37,817 bases of DNA from an uncultured Halieaceae bacterium (GTDB taxonomy: Bacteria > Pseudomonadota > Gammaproteobacteria > Pseudomonadales > Halieaceae), in contig CAJWEV010000018.1 of the NCBI GenBank assembly GCA_913031575.1, forward strand, positions 1-37,817. Direction: 5' to 3'. A model generated the notes under the pieces. It saw only the letters and a program-made list of their open reading frames with translations, was not told the DNA's origin and ran no database searches. Numbering within the stretch: the first letter of the stretch is position 1; every line of letters starts with the position of its first letter. Position numbers and translations under genes: made by a program. This document shows, one piece after another, positions 13,917-23,950 of the stretch.

Positions 13917-14867
13917 TCATGCGCTGCCGTAGGCCATCAACCGCTGATACCGAGACTCAACCAAGCTACCCACATCAGTGGTACACAAACGGTCGAGCTG
14001 ACCCGAAACGTGCTCTCGGATGCGACTTGCCATCTCTTCGACATCACGATGTGCGCCGCCCAGCGGTTCTTTGATGGTCGCGTCAACAATACCAAGCTCC
14101 TCGAGTGTCGATGAAGTCACACCCATCGCTTCGGCCGCTTCGGGCGCGAATTCACTGCTCTTCCATATAATGTTGGCACAACCCTCTGGCGAAATAACGA
14201 AATAGGTTGAGTACTGAAGCATTGCCAAGTGATCTCCCACACCAATGCCAAGGGCACCACCGGAGGATCCCTCACCGATCACCACACACACGATGGGAGT
14301 TCTAAGGCGCGACATAACAGCAAGGTTCTGCGCAATCGCCTCAGAGATACCGCGCTCTTCCGAGTCAATGCCGGGGTACGCTCCTGGCGTATCAATCAGA
14401 GTCACTAACGGCATCTTAAAACGCTCGGCCATCTCCATAAGGCGCAATGCTTTGCGATAGCCCTCCGGCTTCGGCATACCAAAGTTACGGTATACCTTAT
14501 CTTTGACGGATCTACCCTTCTCCTGGCCAACGACCATAACGGGACGGTCGTTGAGACGTGCGACGCCCCCGACGATGGCCTTATCGTCACCAAAATGACG
14601 GTCACCATGGAGTTCATCAAAGTCATCGAAGACTAGCGGAATGTAATCGAGTGTATAAGGCCGCAACGGATGACGAGCAACTCGGACGATATCCCAAGGA
14701 CTCAGATCAGAATAAATCGAATGTGTCAGCTTGTGACTCTTGGACTTGAGACGATCTATCTCGTCGCTGATATTAATCTCGGAATCATCGACAACTGACT
14801 TTAGTTCCTCGATTTTCATTTCAAGCTCTGCGATAGGCTGCTCGAAATCAAGATAATTGGGATTCAT
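13917..14867 (-). CDS. accA: Acetyl-CoA carboxylase carboxyltransferase subunit alpha
   Basis: AccA pairs with AccD to move the carboxyl group from carboxybiotin to acetyl-CoA, making malonyl-CoA, the first committed step of fatty-acid synthesis. The 316 residues have the coiled N-terminus ([18 protein letters not shown]), [53 protein letters not shown] and [15 protein letters not shown]. The gene heads the minus-strand cluster and diverges from dusC across 118 bases. Its product is also the substrate of the malonyl-CoA reductase encoded at 36085 in this window; a functional link is inference. Confidence 0.98.
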   Translation of the reverse strand: MNPNYLDFEQPIAELEMKIEELKSVVDDSEINISDEIDRLKSKSHKLTHSIYSDLSPWDIVRVARHPLRPYTLDYIPLVFDDFDELHGDRHFGDDKAIVGGVARLNDRPVMVVGQEKGRSVKDKVYRNFGMPKPEGYRKALRLMEMAERFKMPLVTLIDTPGAYPGIDSEERGISEAIAQNLAVMSRLRTPIVCVVIGEGSSGGALGIGVGDHLAMLQYSTYFVISPEGCANIIWKSSEFAPEAAEAMGVTSSTLEELGIVDATIKEPLGGAHRDVEEMASRIREHVSGQLDRLCTTDVGSLVESRYQRLMAYGSA

Positions 14868-14985
14868 TGTGACTTGCCCTGTAACAAACGGCTAATATTG
14901 CGACCAAACACACAGTCTACAAACGCAGAACGATCGCGTCATCTGTAAGATTTACGCTACGAGGTTCCCTACTTTCAAAGATCTT

Positions 14986-15984
14986 ATGAACAAATCCCTA
15001 AACCAAACGCCGCGCCTTCTGCTTGCTCCAATGGAAGGGGTCATGGATTCAGTTATGCGCGAGATGCTGACAGCAATCGGTGGCTACGAGCGATGTGTCA
15101 CCGAGTTTGTTCGTGTTTCTCGTACTGTGCTCCCTCCAAAAGTTTTCCATCGCGTCTGTCCGGAACTCAAAAACGAGGGAAGAACGGCGTCTGGTACTCC
15201 GGTTTACGTCCAGTTGCTAGGTTCAGATCCTGCTTTGATGGCAGCAAATGCTAAAATAGTCGCCAAACTGGGCGCGCCAGGCATCGACCTCAACTTTGGC
15301 TGTCCCGCGAAAACGGTCAATAAGTCTCGGGGTGGCGCAACTTTGCTGAAAAACCCCGAGCTTATTTTCGATATCTGCAAGGCCGTCAGAGACGCCGCGC
15401 CGGCAGATACGCCTGTGACCGCAAAGGTTAGACTCGGCTTCGATGACGATTCTCAGTTCTACAGCATTGCGCACTTTGCCATTAGTAGTGGTATTGACGA
15501 GTTAACGGTCCATGCGAGAACAAAAGTACAGGCCTACCGTCCTCCAGCACATTGGTCGCAACTAGGCATCATCTCCAATCCCCGCAGGATTCCCATCATT
15601 GCAAACGGTGAGATTTGGACGCCCAGTGACCTCGCCCGCTGTAGCGAGCAAAGTGGCTGCGACGCATTTATGTTGGCAAGGGGCGCGCTATGTCGACCTG
15701 ACCTTGGTCGCGCCATTAAGGCTAATGCTGAGAACGTTCCGGTCACACCCATGACCTGGCCGGAAGTGGCAGAGCTACTCATCCATTTCTGTGAAGTCAA
15801 CGGCACGCACTACGATAAAAAATATTCGATCAATCCAGTAAAACAATGGTTGGTTTATCTTCAGTACTGCTACCCGCAGGCTGCCGCATTATTTGCACAA
15901 GTTAAACGAATCCGCGATCCTGATGACATGATGTGTATGCTACTGGGAGCCTCACAGAAACGGGCCATATCAGCAGCAGCCTGA
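14986..15984 (+). CDS. dusC: tRNA-dihydrouridine(16) synthase DusC
   Basis: This flavoenzyme reduces uridine in the tRNA D-loop. The FMN-barrel start LLLAPMEGVMDSVMREML and TEFVRVSRTVLPPKVFHRVCPEL match DusC better than DusA or DusB. The catalytic Cys is C106 in NFGCPAKTVN. VKVRLGF-type and HARTKVQAYRPP segments bind FMN and tRNA, and IPIIANGEIW closes the barrel. The C-terminal helical domain ends near KRIRDPDD. Length is 332 residues, slightly longer than E. coli DusC (315). It is the first gene of a plus-strand pair with the peptide transporter 44 bases downstream. Confidence 0.94.
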   Translation: MNKSLNQTPRLLLAPMEGVMDSVMREMLTAIGGYERCVTEFVRVSRTVLPPKVFHRVCPELKNEGRTASGTPVYVQLLGSDPALMAANAKIVAKLGAPGIDLNFGCPAKTVNKSRGGATLLKNPELIFDICKAVRDAAPADTPVTAKVRLGFDDDSQFYSIAHFAISSGIDELTVHARTKVQAYRPPAHWSQLGIISNPRRIPIIANGEIWTPSDLARCSEQSGCDAFMLARGALCRPDLGRAIKANAENVPVTPMTWPEVAELLIHFCEVNGTHYDKKYSINPVKQWLVYLQYCYPQAAALFAQVKRIRDPDDMMCMLLGASQKRAISAAA

Positions 15985-16028
15985 AACACAGTCCGCTTAA
16001 CCGTTAGTAATTAAAAATAAGGGACATC

Positions 16029-17570
16029 ATGACGACACCGGCAATGCCAGCAGGCCCTGAGTGGCTCGGACACCCGCGCGGGTTATTCGTTTGCTTCGCC
16101 ACCGAAATGTGGGAGCGCTTTTCGTTCTATGGCATGAAGTACCTACTGGTGCTTTTTTTGGTTCAACATCACCTGTTCAGTGATGGTGAAGCGCTCCGTA
16201 TCCTAGGAGCTTATGCGGCACTTGTTTATGCCATGCCCCTGCTGGGTGGCATTGTATCGGACCGCTATCTTGGTCAAACAAAAGCGGTCAAGTTGGGTGG
16301 GATCCTGCTGGTTTTAGGGCATTGCGCCATGGCGTTTGAGGGTGTGCCCGCTACGCAAGGCATCACTGGCGAGGTGGTCAGAGATGATCAGGCCATAACT
16401 GTATTCTATTTTGCGCTGGCATTAATTGTTGTTGGTGTTGGCTTACTAAAGCCAAATATTTCCACCGTAGTCGGTCGACTATACGGGCAGAATGACCCAC
16501 GGCGAGACGGCGGCTTCACGATCTTTTACATGGGCATCAATATCGGAGCCGCAAGCGCGTCATTACTCTGTGGTTGGTTAGCTAGTGCCTACGGCTGGGC
16601 TTATGGGTTTGGTGCCGCCGGCATAGGCATGCTCATTGGCTTAATCGTTTTTTCCCTCGGGCAGGACTGGCTGGAGGGTCATGGCGACCCATCAGATCCA
16701 GCCGTTTTAAAGCAACCTGCGAGCGCATCCCTTGGTCTACTTAACGTAGAAAATACCATCGGTGCGTACAGCATCTTATCCGTCTTTGCTATTTGGGTCG
16801 TGTTGCAACAACCCAATGGTGTCGGGTTCATGCTGCCAGTCGTCGCCGCACTCTTTTTAGTATGGTTTTTTTGGCTACTGGTGACACAGTGCGACTCAGA
16901 GGAACGCGGGAAAATGAGCGCCCTCTTCTTTCTAATAGTCATCAGCACTGTCTTCTGGTCGATGTTTGAGCAATCGGGCGGATCGATGACCTTGTTTGCG
17001 GACAGAGCGACGGACCTGACACTGTTCGGGATGGAACTGACTGCAGCACAATTTGGTTCAGCGAATGCCATCTTCATTATCCTACTGTCGCCCCTCTTTG
17101 CCCTGATGTGGCCCGCACTCCTGTCTAACAATATTGAGCCCTCTACACCTGCTAAGTTTGGCCTTGGAATTTTTCAGGTAGGTCTTGGATTCGGTGCCTT
17201 GCTTATTGGACTCAACAATCCAGACTCAGCAGGTTTGGTGTCAGCCTGGTGGCTTGTGCTCGCGTATTTCCTTCACACTTCAGCCGAGCTCTGTTTAAGC
17301 CCAATTGGGCTATCTGCTGTTACAAAACTCTCGATCGCCCGCTACGTTGGTGTGATGATGGGCGCGTGGTTTTTGGCTAGTGCGTACGGCTCCTATTTGG
17401 CATCGGAACTAGCTATTTTCTTCTCAAGCATTGGCGGTGAAGACGGGAGACTCGACAACAGCGGATTCAACGCTTTGTTCACTGAACTCCTTATATACGG
17501 CGTCGGCGTTGGTATCGCCGTGCTGCTGGTTTCGCCACTGGTAAGGCGGCTCATGAAAGATGTGCGTTGA
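16029..17570 (+). CDS. Proton-dependent peptide transporter (POT/PTR2 family, DtpA-like)
   Basis: This 513-residue major-facilitator protein imports di- and tripeptides with protons across the inner membrane. The proton-coupling ExxERF motif is in TM1 as EMWERFSFYGMKYLLVLFL. Further family marks are GGIVSDRYLGQ, GLLKPNISTVVGRLYGQND with FTIFYMGINIGA, and later ELCLSPIGLSAVTKL. About fourteen hydrophobic helices are visible, matching the bacterial POT fold. AAGGGACATC before the ATG gives a good ribosome-binding site. It converges with the RND pump gene; a possible terminator lies in the 38 bases between. Confidence 0.94.
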   Translation: MTTPAMPAGPEWLGHPRGLFVCFATEMWERFSFYGMKYLLVLFLVQHHLFSDGEALRILGAYAALVYAMPLLGGIVSDRYLGQTKAVKLGGILLVLGHCAMAFEGVPATQGITGEVVRDDQAITVFYFALALIVVGVGLLKPNISTVVGRLYGQNDPRRDGGFTIFYMGINIGAASASLLCGWLASAYGWAYGFGAAGIGMLIGLIVFSLGQDWLEGHGDPSDPAVLKQPASASLGLLNVENTIGAYSILSVFAIWVVLQQPNGVGFMLPVVAALFLVWFFWLLVTQCDSEERGKMSALFFLIVISTVFWSMFEQSGGSMTLFADRATDLTLFGMELTAAQFGSANAIFIILLSPLFALMWPALLSNNIEPSTPAKFGLGIFQVGLGFGALLIGLNNPDSAGLVSAWWLVLAYFLHTSAELCLSPIGLSAVTKLSIARYVGVMMGAWFLASAYGSYLASELAIFFSSIGGEDGRLDNSGFNALFTELLIYGVGVGIAVLLVSPLVRRLMKDVR

Positions 17571-17572
17571 GC

Positions 17573-17595
17573 CACCACGCTTTTTCCGTGAGGTG
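17573..17595. terminator. Possible bidirectional terminator between converging genes
   Basis: CACCACG pairs with CGT and GGTG to form a seven-pair stem with a two-base bulge and a CTTTTTC loop. It lies between the converging peptide transporter and RND pump stops. No strong U-run follows on either strand, so it is a weak candidate. Confidence 0.3.
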
Positions 17596-17608
17596 CGCTC
17601 GTTTGGTC

Positions 17609-20600
17609 TTACGCTGCTCTCCTTTTAGCAAATCGCGGGAAAAATCTTGATAACCCAGACCTTGCCTCTCGCCAATCGTCTCCAATCAAATAGAGTGCTG
17701 GAACCAGGAATAAGCTTACAAAGAAGGCGAAGAACACGCCGAAAGCAAGTGATATTACCGACGGCTTTAGGAATGCAGCTGCCTGAGACGTCTCGGCAAT
17801 GATAGGCATGAGCCCAACAAAGGTAGTGAGTGTGGTCAACAGAATCGGCCTGAAACGATTCTTGGCCGCGTTGATAATGGCTCTAAAACGATCGTCACCC
17901 TGCTGCTCTCGCTTTAGGATGTAGTCAATTAGGACCAGGTTGTCATTCACAACAACCCCAGCAGCTGCGCCCATTCCGAAGAGCGAGAACATGTCGAGTG
18001 GGATACCAATCAGGTAGTGACCAAAAATGGCTCCCATGTACGCAAAAGGAATCGCTGACATAATAATGGTGGGTAAGGTATACGAGCGAAATGCAACGGC
18101 GAGCAGGGCGTAGATCGTCAACATGGCAATGATGAACAGCTGGGTCGCGTCGGTCTCAAACTCTTCCTGCTGTTGCTCCCATCCACCTTTGATTACTTGC
18201 AATGCGGGGTAGCGCTTTTTAAGGCCAGGAATAAAGTCCTGCTGGACCTTGTCGTTAATATCGCGTATCGAGTCCGCGTTCAATCGAGCGAAAACCTCAA
18301 AGATACGCTTTCCATCTCTTCTAACAATACGTTGCGACGCCTTACGAACTTCAATGTCAGCAACTGTGGCTAGAGGGATAAGGAAGCCATCATTGGTTCG
18401 CACCTTCAGGTCCCGGAGCGACGTTAGTGTCTCGCGCGCATCCCCTGGGTAACGCAACATGACGCGAACGTCACCATACTGCCGAGGCAATCGTTGAACC
18501 TCTTCTCCATAGTATGATTGCCGAACTTGCCGAGAAACATCCGCCAGTGTAACGCCTAGGGTCTGAGCGCCTGGCTTTAAGCGAATATTGAGCTCGTCGA
18601 TCTCACCGCGCTGGTTATCGCGAACAAAAAAGACGTCTTCAAATGTCACTAGGTGATCTCGCAGTTCAGCGGCCGCTTGCTTCAGTCTATCCCCATTCGA
18701 GTGCGCAAAAACATAGGTCAACACCGCCTCCGCTTGATTGGCCGTGTACTGGACATTTATGTTTTCTGCATCGGGGATGTCGCCCATTGTCTCGAGATAG
18801 GTCTCAGCAACCTCCCGCATACTAATGTTGGTCTCATCGGGTGGTGGCAGTTGTACATACTGTTCAAGCTCATTGCCATAAGCAAATGTAAAAGCGCCTA
18901 TCACCGGGTACTGAGTTTTCAAGCCATCGCTAGTCCGATCCAACTGGTCCATCACCGCTTCCGTGCGTGAGAAAGGTACTCCAGTTGGCAGCCCCACATT
19001 AACAACCAAGGTCTCACTCTCAAGCTGAGGCAAGAAATAGAATTTCACCCAGCCAGTATTGGCAAGCGTCAGAGCAACGACAAAACCAGCGACGAATACA
19101 GCACTGAGCGTGTACCGTACCTCCAGCAGTTTAGCTAACAGCGGCGCATATTTTTTCTCGGCGAAAGCCGTAATGCCGCTGGCAATGCGGCGCTGGATTG
19201 CAAAGCCGTGCTCTTTGTCGCCGCGATTTGACAAGTTCCGTAAATGCGCAGGCAAAATGCAAAAAGCCTCAATTAAGGAAAAAGCGAGCGCGAATGCGAT
19301 AACAAGTGAAAGCTGACGAAGAAATTCACTCTGCGGTCCTGATAAAAATGCCCAGGGTGCGAAGGCAACCATCGTCGTCAAAACTGCAAAAATAACCGGT
19401 CTTGCAACAGAAGACGCCCCGACAATAGCAGCATCCTCTGCTGTCATACCAAGGTCCTCTCGGTGGTGATGAATACTCTCCCCCACAACGATGGCATCGT
19501 CCACAACAATACCGAGTACCAATAAGAATGCGAATGTCGATAGGAAATTAATAGAGACATCTGCGACTGGAAGAAAAATAAAGGCGCCAACGAAGGAGAT
19601 TGCGATGCCAACCGTTACCCAAAGCGCAACGGTAAATCGTAGCGTCAACAATAGGATCAGTAACACAAGTGCCAAGCCCATCCATGCTGCATCAAAGATC
19701 AGTGACATGCGTGAGTCATAGGCGTCAGCCATATCGGCTAGACTCAACAACTCAACACCTTCAGGCAAGTCAGCCTGCTTTGAATCAATCCATGCGTTTA
19801 CCTGTTTTGATGTCTTCGTAATAAAAAGACGTTCTGAGGGCTCAATCTGAAGCATGACTGCAGGCACGCCATCGGCGGACGCGCTGACTTCAAAATCCTC
19901 AAAACCATCAATTACTCGCGCGACATCACCAAGTCGCAATCTGGCGCCCGATGGTAATTCACGAACGACGATGCTTTCAAAATCCGTCTGCGAATCAGCT
20001 AGATTCTCGGCACGCAGCTGAATATTACCCGTCGCAGTCCGCAATTCTCCCGAGGACAAGTTGATGGAAGATGCTCTTACAGCCGTCGCTAATTCATTAA
20101 AACTGAGCTGGTAACGCTGTAGCGCTTCCTCGGAGATCTCAATGGTGACTTCTTCCCCTCTGGTGCCGCCAATTCTAACGTCACTCACATGACTCAGAGA
20201 GATCAACTCATCCCTCAGCTCCTCAGCCAAGCGTCCAAGTGCGCGCTCACCCACGTCACCACGAACAGTCAGGTAGTGAATGGTTTCCTTCCACTCGATT
20301 ATTCTTACGCGGGGAGGCTCCAAATCTCGAGGAAATGATGAAATACCATCGAGCGCATCGCGAATATCCTCTTTAAACTCAGTCAGGTCAGTACGTGGCT
20401 GCGCCTCTAACTGAACATTCCCGTACCCCTCTTGGGAATTAGAACTGTAACGACGTAAGTTATCGATGTTCTTCACTGCAGCTTCAACGCGCTGCACCAC
20501 TTGCTGCTCGATCTCTTTGGGAGACGCGCCTGGCCAGGTCAGTGAGACATACACCATCGGCAGCTTAACTATCGGCGTCACCTCTCTCTCAATCGCGGTC

Positions 20601-20689
20601 CAAGCGATTAACCCTGACACGATGACAAACACCATCAGCAGGTTTGCGGCAACTGCATTGCGAACCCACCATGAGATCATACCTCCCAT
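17609..20689 (-). CDS. RND efflux transporter permease subunit (AcrB/HAE-like)
   Basis: This 1026-residue inner-membrane proton antiporter is the pump of a tripartite efflux system. It begins with a TM helix (NAVAANLLMVFVIVSGLIAW) and has a large periplasmic porter domain (WPGASPKEIEQQVVQRVE). A TM bundle with the proton-relay pair D397-D398 in GIVVDDAIVVGES follows. The second half repeats the pattern, with the late TM segment GAAAGVVVNDNLVLIDY and FRPILLTTLTTFVGLMP. The pump type looks like multidrug/hydrophobic export rather than heavy metal, but the substrate is unknown. Met4 at 20680 is an alternative start. Its adaptor is encoded immediately upstream. No outer-membrane channel gene is in the window. 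Confidence 0.94.
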   Translation of the reverse strand: MGGMISWWVRNAVAANLLMVFVIVSGLIAWTAIEREVTPIVKLPMVYVSLTWPGASPKEIEQQVVQRVEAAVKNIDNLRRYSSNSQEGYGNVQLEAQPRTDLTEFKEDIRDALDGISSFPRDLEPPRVRIIEWKETIHYLTVRGDVGERALGRLAEELRDELISLSHVSDVRIGGTRGEEVTIEISEEALQRYQLSFNELATAVRASSINLSSGELRTATGNIQLRAENLADSQTDFESIVVRELPSGARLRLGDVARVIDGFEDFEVSASADGVPAVMLQIEPSERLFITKTSKQVNAWIDSKQADLPEGVELLSLADMADAYDSRMSLIFDAAWMGLALVLLILLLTLRFTVALWVTVGIAISFVGAFIFLPVADVSINFLSTFAFLLVLGIVVDDAIVVGESIHHHREDLGMTAEDAAIVGASSVARPVIFAVLTTMVAFAPWAFLSGPQSEFLRQLSLVIAFALAFSLIEAFCILPAHLRNLSNRGDKEHGFAIQRRIASGITAFAEKKYAPLLAKLLEVRYTLSAVFVAGFVVALTLANTGWVKFYFLPQLESETLVVNVGLPTGVPFSRTEAVMDQLDRTSDGLKTQYPVIGAFTFAYGNELEQYVQLPPPDETNISMREVAETYLETMGDIPDAENINVQYTANQAEAVLTYVFAHSNGDRLKQAAAELRDHLVTFEDVFFVRDNQRGEIDELNIRLKPGAQTLGVTLADVSRQVRQSYYGEEVQRLPRQYGDVRVMLRYPGDARETLTSLRDLKVRTNDGFLIPLATVADIEVRKASQRIVRRDGKRIFEVFARLNADSIRDINDKVQQDFIPGLKKRYPALQVIKGGWEQQQEEFETDATQLFIIAMLTIYALLAVAFRSYTLPTIIMSAIPFAYMGAIFGHYLIGIPLDMFSLFGMGAAAGVVVNDNLVLIDYILKREQQGDDRFRAIINAAKNRFRPILLTTLTTFVGLMPIIAETSQAAAFLKPSVISLAFGVFFAFFVSLFLVPALYLIGDDWREARSGLSRFFPRFAKRRAA

Positions 20690-20692
20690 AAA

Positions 20693-21859
20693 TTACCCCG
20701 CGCTCAACTGAACGGGCTCGGCTGTCACTTCAATCGCCGACAGAGCCATACCTGCTACAGGGTTACGTATAGGCGAAACGATAATCCGATCCCCCTCATT
20801 AACTCCGCTGCTTAGATAAGCTACTTTCGCTGTCGCGTGTTCGACGATCACGCTTCTGATCTCCAACAAATCGTCATCGTTCATAATAAAAATGCGTCCA
20901 CCGGCGCGTAAACCCGCTGCAGGAATCGCCATTACGTCAACCAAATTCCGACCCTCTATGTTGGCTGCAACAAACAAACCGGGCGCCATAGGCATATCGC
21001 CATCGGCGACCTCGAAAGGATTTGCGACTTCAGCAGTACCGAAGGTGGATCGTGTTCGTGGATCAAGCGCCGCATCAAGGCGCACCAAGTGTCCGGCCCA
21101 GGTGCGAGTGGCGCCCGCGATATCAGTTGACAGCTGAACCCGCAAACCGGCGCCATCTCCAGCGTCGTAGCCAATAGGCACACCCAATGCCGCAATATCA
21201 GCGTCCGACAACGGCAGACGTACCTCTGCGATATCAGTCGAAAATACGGAGGCTACTGCCCTCCCTGCCCCAACGTATTGACCTTCATCGACCATGGTCT
21301 CAGTAATTCGAACGTCAAAGGGAAGCGAAATTTGTGTTCGAGAAAAATCAGACTCTGCACGCGATAGCGAGAGTTCAGCGGCCTGAAGACCCGCACGCGC
21401 CTGGGCTATTTGGGGCTTTTTGAGTGCCAAATTAGACGGGTTAGCTTCTCCGGCAAGTTGCTTTTTCGCAACGTCAGCATCGGCAAGCGCCTGCTCTAGT
21501 TCGAGCCGACGAGCGGCTAACCGAGCACGAGCCTCAGAAACCGCAACGACATAATCTCGGTCTTCGATCGTCAGCAATGCGTCCCCCGCAGGAACGCTGC
21601 CACCTTCAATGAATTGCGGAGATACGCTCGTCACCCGCCCTGACACTTCACTGATGACATCGATTTGAACGCGAGGCCTCACTTCGCCGTAGACTGTGAC
21701 TTCCGCTCGCGCATCAGTTCGTATAGCACGCTCAACATATACGCCAATGCGATTAACTGACGCCTCCCCCACCTCGGGTTCGGGCTTATTTGAGATCAGG
21801 GCACCGGTAATAAGTGAGGTAATCACGATGACCACCAAAGGACCAATCAAGCGCTTCAT
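20693..21859 (-). CDS. RND efflux periplasmic adaptor (membrane fusion protein)
   Basis: This 388-residue adaptor links the RND pump to an outer-membrane channel. An N-terminal membrane anchor (residues about 5-24) leads to a beta-barrel/lipoyl segment (SGRVTSVSPQFIEGGSVPAGDALLTIEDRDY). A helical hairpin rich in Ala, Arg and Glu follows (about residues 115-175), then the second lipoyl half (SLPFDVRITETMVDEGQYVGAG) and C-terminal barrel domains. The RND gene starts three bases after its stop, so they form one operon. I see no good ribosome-binding site for the ATG at 21859. No lipobox Cys is present. It diverges from the oxidoreductase gene over 188 bases. Confidence 0.92.
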   Translation of the reverse strand: MKRLIGPLVVIVITSLITGALISNKPEPEVGEASVNRIGVYVERAIRTDARAEVTVYGEVRPRVQIDVISEVSGRVTSVSPQFIEGGSVPAGDALLTIEDRDYVVAVSEARARLAARRLELEQALADADVAKKQLAGEANPSNLALKKPQIAQARAGLQAAELSLSRAESDFSRTQISLPFDVRITETMVDEGQYVGAGRAVASVFSTDIAEVRLPLSDADIAALGVPIGYDAGDGAGLRVQLSTDIAGATRTWAGHLVRLDAALDPRTRSTFGTAEVANPFEVADGDMPMAPGLFVAANIEGRNLVDVMAIPAAGLRAGGRIFIMNDDDLLEIRSVIVEHATAKVAYLSSGVNEGDRIIVSPIRNPVAGMALSAIEVTAEPVQLSAG

Positions 21860-22047
21860 ATTGGCATCGCATTAAAAATAACTGACGCCAACGCTGACAT
21901 TCCCGCCATCCAAAACCCCCGTTTAGTGGTACTAGCAGGGAAAAAAGAGTAACACATAGGCTCCAACAGGCGCGATTTTCGAGGCGTATTTTTCAGCACA
22001 TTGCTAGAATGTGACAAACATCGGGTGACGGAAATGGGAAGCGGGAC

Positions 22048-23265
22048 GTGGAGACAGGAAAGCACAGAGAATTCGATATCGTCGTCTACGGCGCCACCGG
22101 TTTTACCGGCGCGCTGGTAGCAGAGTACTTACATAAAGCATATGGCGACATTAACTGGGCCATCGCGGGTCGATCACAAACCAAGCTCGATGCGATCAAA
22201 AAAGCACTTAATGCTCCTGATCTTGCCACCATCGTTGCCAATAGCGACGACGTGGAAGACATGACCCGTCTCGCCGCTCAAAGTCGAGTCATTATTAGCA
22301 CGGTTGGCCCCTACGCGCGCTATGGAACGATCCTGATAGAGACATGTGCGTCAGAGGGGACGCACTATTGTGACTTAACTGGCGAGCCACAATGGATGGC
22401 TTCACTCTTCGAGCGTGTTAGTGATGCCGCGGAGGAGTCAGGAGCTCGTCTGATTCATTGCTGCGGCTTCGACAGTATTCCCTCTGACTTAGGGGTCTAC
22501 GTCGCACAGAAAACCATGATGGAAAAACATGGTCTTTATGCGCGCTCTGTGAGCGGCCGAATGGGTCAGTCCAAAGGGGCAGTCAGCGGCGGAACCGTTG
22601 CTAGTATCTTACTCGCCATGGAGCAAGGTATTAACGATCCGATTGCCAGACAAGCGCTGAATGACCCCTACGCGCTCTACCCTGCGGAGCTTGAGCCGGG
22701 AGACGATGGACCCGATCAGCGAGGCGCTCATTGGGACGACAGCTTTCAAAGCTGGACCGGGCCTTTCGTAATGGCGGCCATCAATTCAAAGGTCGTTCGC
22801 CGCTCAAACGCTTTGGCAAGTCTGATTTATGGCGCTGATTTTTCGTACAACGAGGCAATGCTGATGCCCAGCCGTAGCGCCGCATTGTTACTCGCTGGCG
22901 GAAGTATCATTGGTATGGCAGCTCTCGCAATTGGTCCACTTCGACGGTTAATCGCTTCGCGGCTTCCTCAGCCCGGTGACGGTCCCTCCCTCAGTGAGCG
23001 CGAGAACGGATTCTTCGAATTCTTTGTTCAAGCCCACCATCCGGAAGGTGCCTCCAAGGACGTTAGGATTAAAGTGAAAGGAAAACGTGATCCGGGGTAC
23101 GGTGCGACATCAAGGATGCTGGCGCAGGCAGGATTAAGCCTCGCTTTTGATGATCTGAGTGTTGAAGGCGGCATTTGGACACCCGCCTCAGGGTTAGGTG
23201 ACTATTTGGTTGAACGATTGGCGACCGTCGATATTACCTTCGAGGAGGTCGCCCTCTCACGTTAA
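22048..23265 (+). CDS. Saccharopine dehydrogenase-like oxidoreductase (trans-acting enoyl reductase family)
   Basis: The 405-residue protein opens with an NAD(P)-binding Rossmann fold (DIVVYGATGFTGALVAEYL, glycine motif at residues 15-21; WAIAGRSQTKLDAI follows). ISTVGPYARYGTILIETCA, HYCDLTGEPQWM and HCCGFDSIPSDLGV are signatures of the SCCPDH/Rv2953-type group rather than true lysine-pathway saccharopine dehydrogenases. Mycobacterial relatives act as trans enoyl reductases in lipid synthesis; the substrate here is unknown. A hydrophobic stretch near residues 285-305 suggests membrane association. The start is GTG at 22048, preceded by GGGAAGCGGGAC. Its stop overlaps that of the converging SYLF gene. 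Confidence 0.87.
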   Translation: METGKHREFDIVVYGATGFTGALVAEYLHKAYGDINWAIAGRSQTKLDAIKKALNAPDLATIVANSDDVEDMTRLAAQSRVIISTVGPYARYGTILIETCASEGTHYCDLTGEPQWMASLFERVSDAAEESGARLIHCCGFDSIPSDLGVYVAQKTMMEKHGLYARSVSGRMGQSKGAVSGGTVASILLAMEQGINDPIARQALNDPYALYPAELEPGDDGPDQRGAHWDDSFQSWTGPFVMAAINSKVVRRSNALASLIYGADFSYNEAMLMPSRSAALLLAGGSIIGMAALAIGPLRRLIASRLPQPGDGPSLSERENGFFEFFVQAHHPEGASKDVRIKVKGKRDPGYGATSRMLAQAGLSLAFDDLSVEGGIWTPASGLGDYLVERLATVDITFEEVALSR

Positions 23266-23828
23266 AGCGGTTCGTAGCTGAACCGCTGCCCACCCAAAGA
23301 CACCTCCACCATGAACCCCCCCTGAGACAGGGTGAAAACGGCCATGCCATTATAAAATCCTGAGCTATCGACCTCAGTAATTTCACCGTTTGCGGCGGTC
23401 ACCGACGTTCGACCACCACCGCCCGTGCTAAGCTCCGCGCTAGCCCCCGAATTGAGCGCGATGGCTGCAGCATGACCGCTGAATTCAAAATTACCCGAGG
23501 TGAACTCACGCATCGACCGAGCGTCCTCGAAAAAGATGATTTGCTTGTAGACCTGCCCACCAAACTGGAAGCCGAGGCTGACCTGCGTCATTGTTGCCTC
23601 ACCTATGGGCTTGCCTTCTTTGTAGACCATTCCCTTACCTTGAGCACCACCCACCAGCAAGCCGATTTTTCCTATGCTGGGAAAAATGGCATAACCGTAG
23701 GACGCATCAATATAAGAACCTGCACCTGCCTCGCGAAACGCCTCAATGGCGATTTCATTTTTATCTGCCCAGGCTGAATTTGAAACGAAAAAAACCAGCG
23801 CAAGCATCAAAGAAAAACGGTTTAACAT
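23262..23828 (-). CDS. Secreted SYLF (YSC84-like) domain protein
   Basis: The 188-residue product starts with a signal peptide (MLNRFSLMLALVFFVSNSAWA, cut before DKNE). The rest is a SYLF/YSC84 domain: YGYAIFPSIGKIGLLVGGAQGKGMVY, SLGFQFGGQVYKQIIFFED, then a Gly-rich segment and FYNGMAVFTLSQGGFMVEVSLGGQRF. Eukaryotic relatives bind phosphoinositides; bacterial ones are exported proteins of uncertain lipid-binding function. I chose the ATG at 23828 because it begins the signal peptide and has AAGGG just upstream. The frame extends 31 codons further, but that part looks non-coding. The stop (TTAA palindrome) is shared with the converging neighbour. Confidence 0.9.
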   Translation of the reverse strand: MLNRFSLMLALVFFVSNSAWADKNEIAIEAFREAGAGSYIDASYGYAIFPSIGKIGLLVGGAQGKGMVYKEGKPIGEATMTQVSLGFQFGGQVYKQIIFFEDARSMREFTSGNFEFSGHAAAIALNSGASAELSTGGGGRTSVTAANGEITEVDSSGFYNGMAVFTLSQGGFMVEVSLGGQRFSYEPL

Positions 23829-23928
23829 ACCCTTATACCTATGCAAAACATCTACAAATACGGACATTTCGATCATCGCCATTTCACGATGACATCCGCG
23901 ACCAAAACACTGACGTACCAAGTTTACA

Positions 23929-23940
23929 CCTTAATTAAGG
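23929..23940. repeat. 12-bp perfect palindrome overlapping the folE ribosome-binding site
   Basis: CCTTAATTAAGG reads the same on both strands. Its right end forms the AAGG of the folE ribosome-binding site, ten bases before the ATG. It could be an operator or chance; no protein binding can be claimed. Confidence 0.4.
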
Positions 23941-23950
23941 ACAACGTACG

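Noticed and set aside
17609-21859. RND pump and adaptor as part of a new system
   Set aside because: The pair is a standard efflux permease and adaptor with normal motifs, and no unusual partner is encoded nearby.
23829-23921. 31-codon upstream extension of the SYLF protein
   Set aside because: It would bury the signal peptide inside the protein; the ATG at 23828 starts it correctly.
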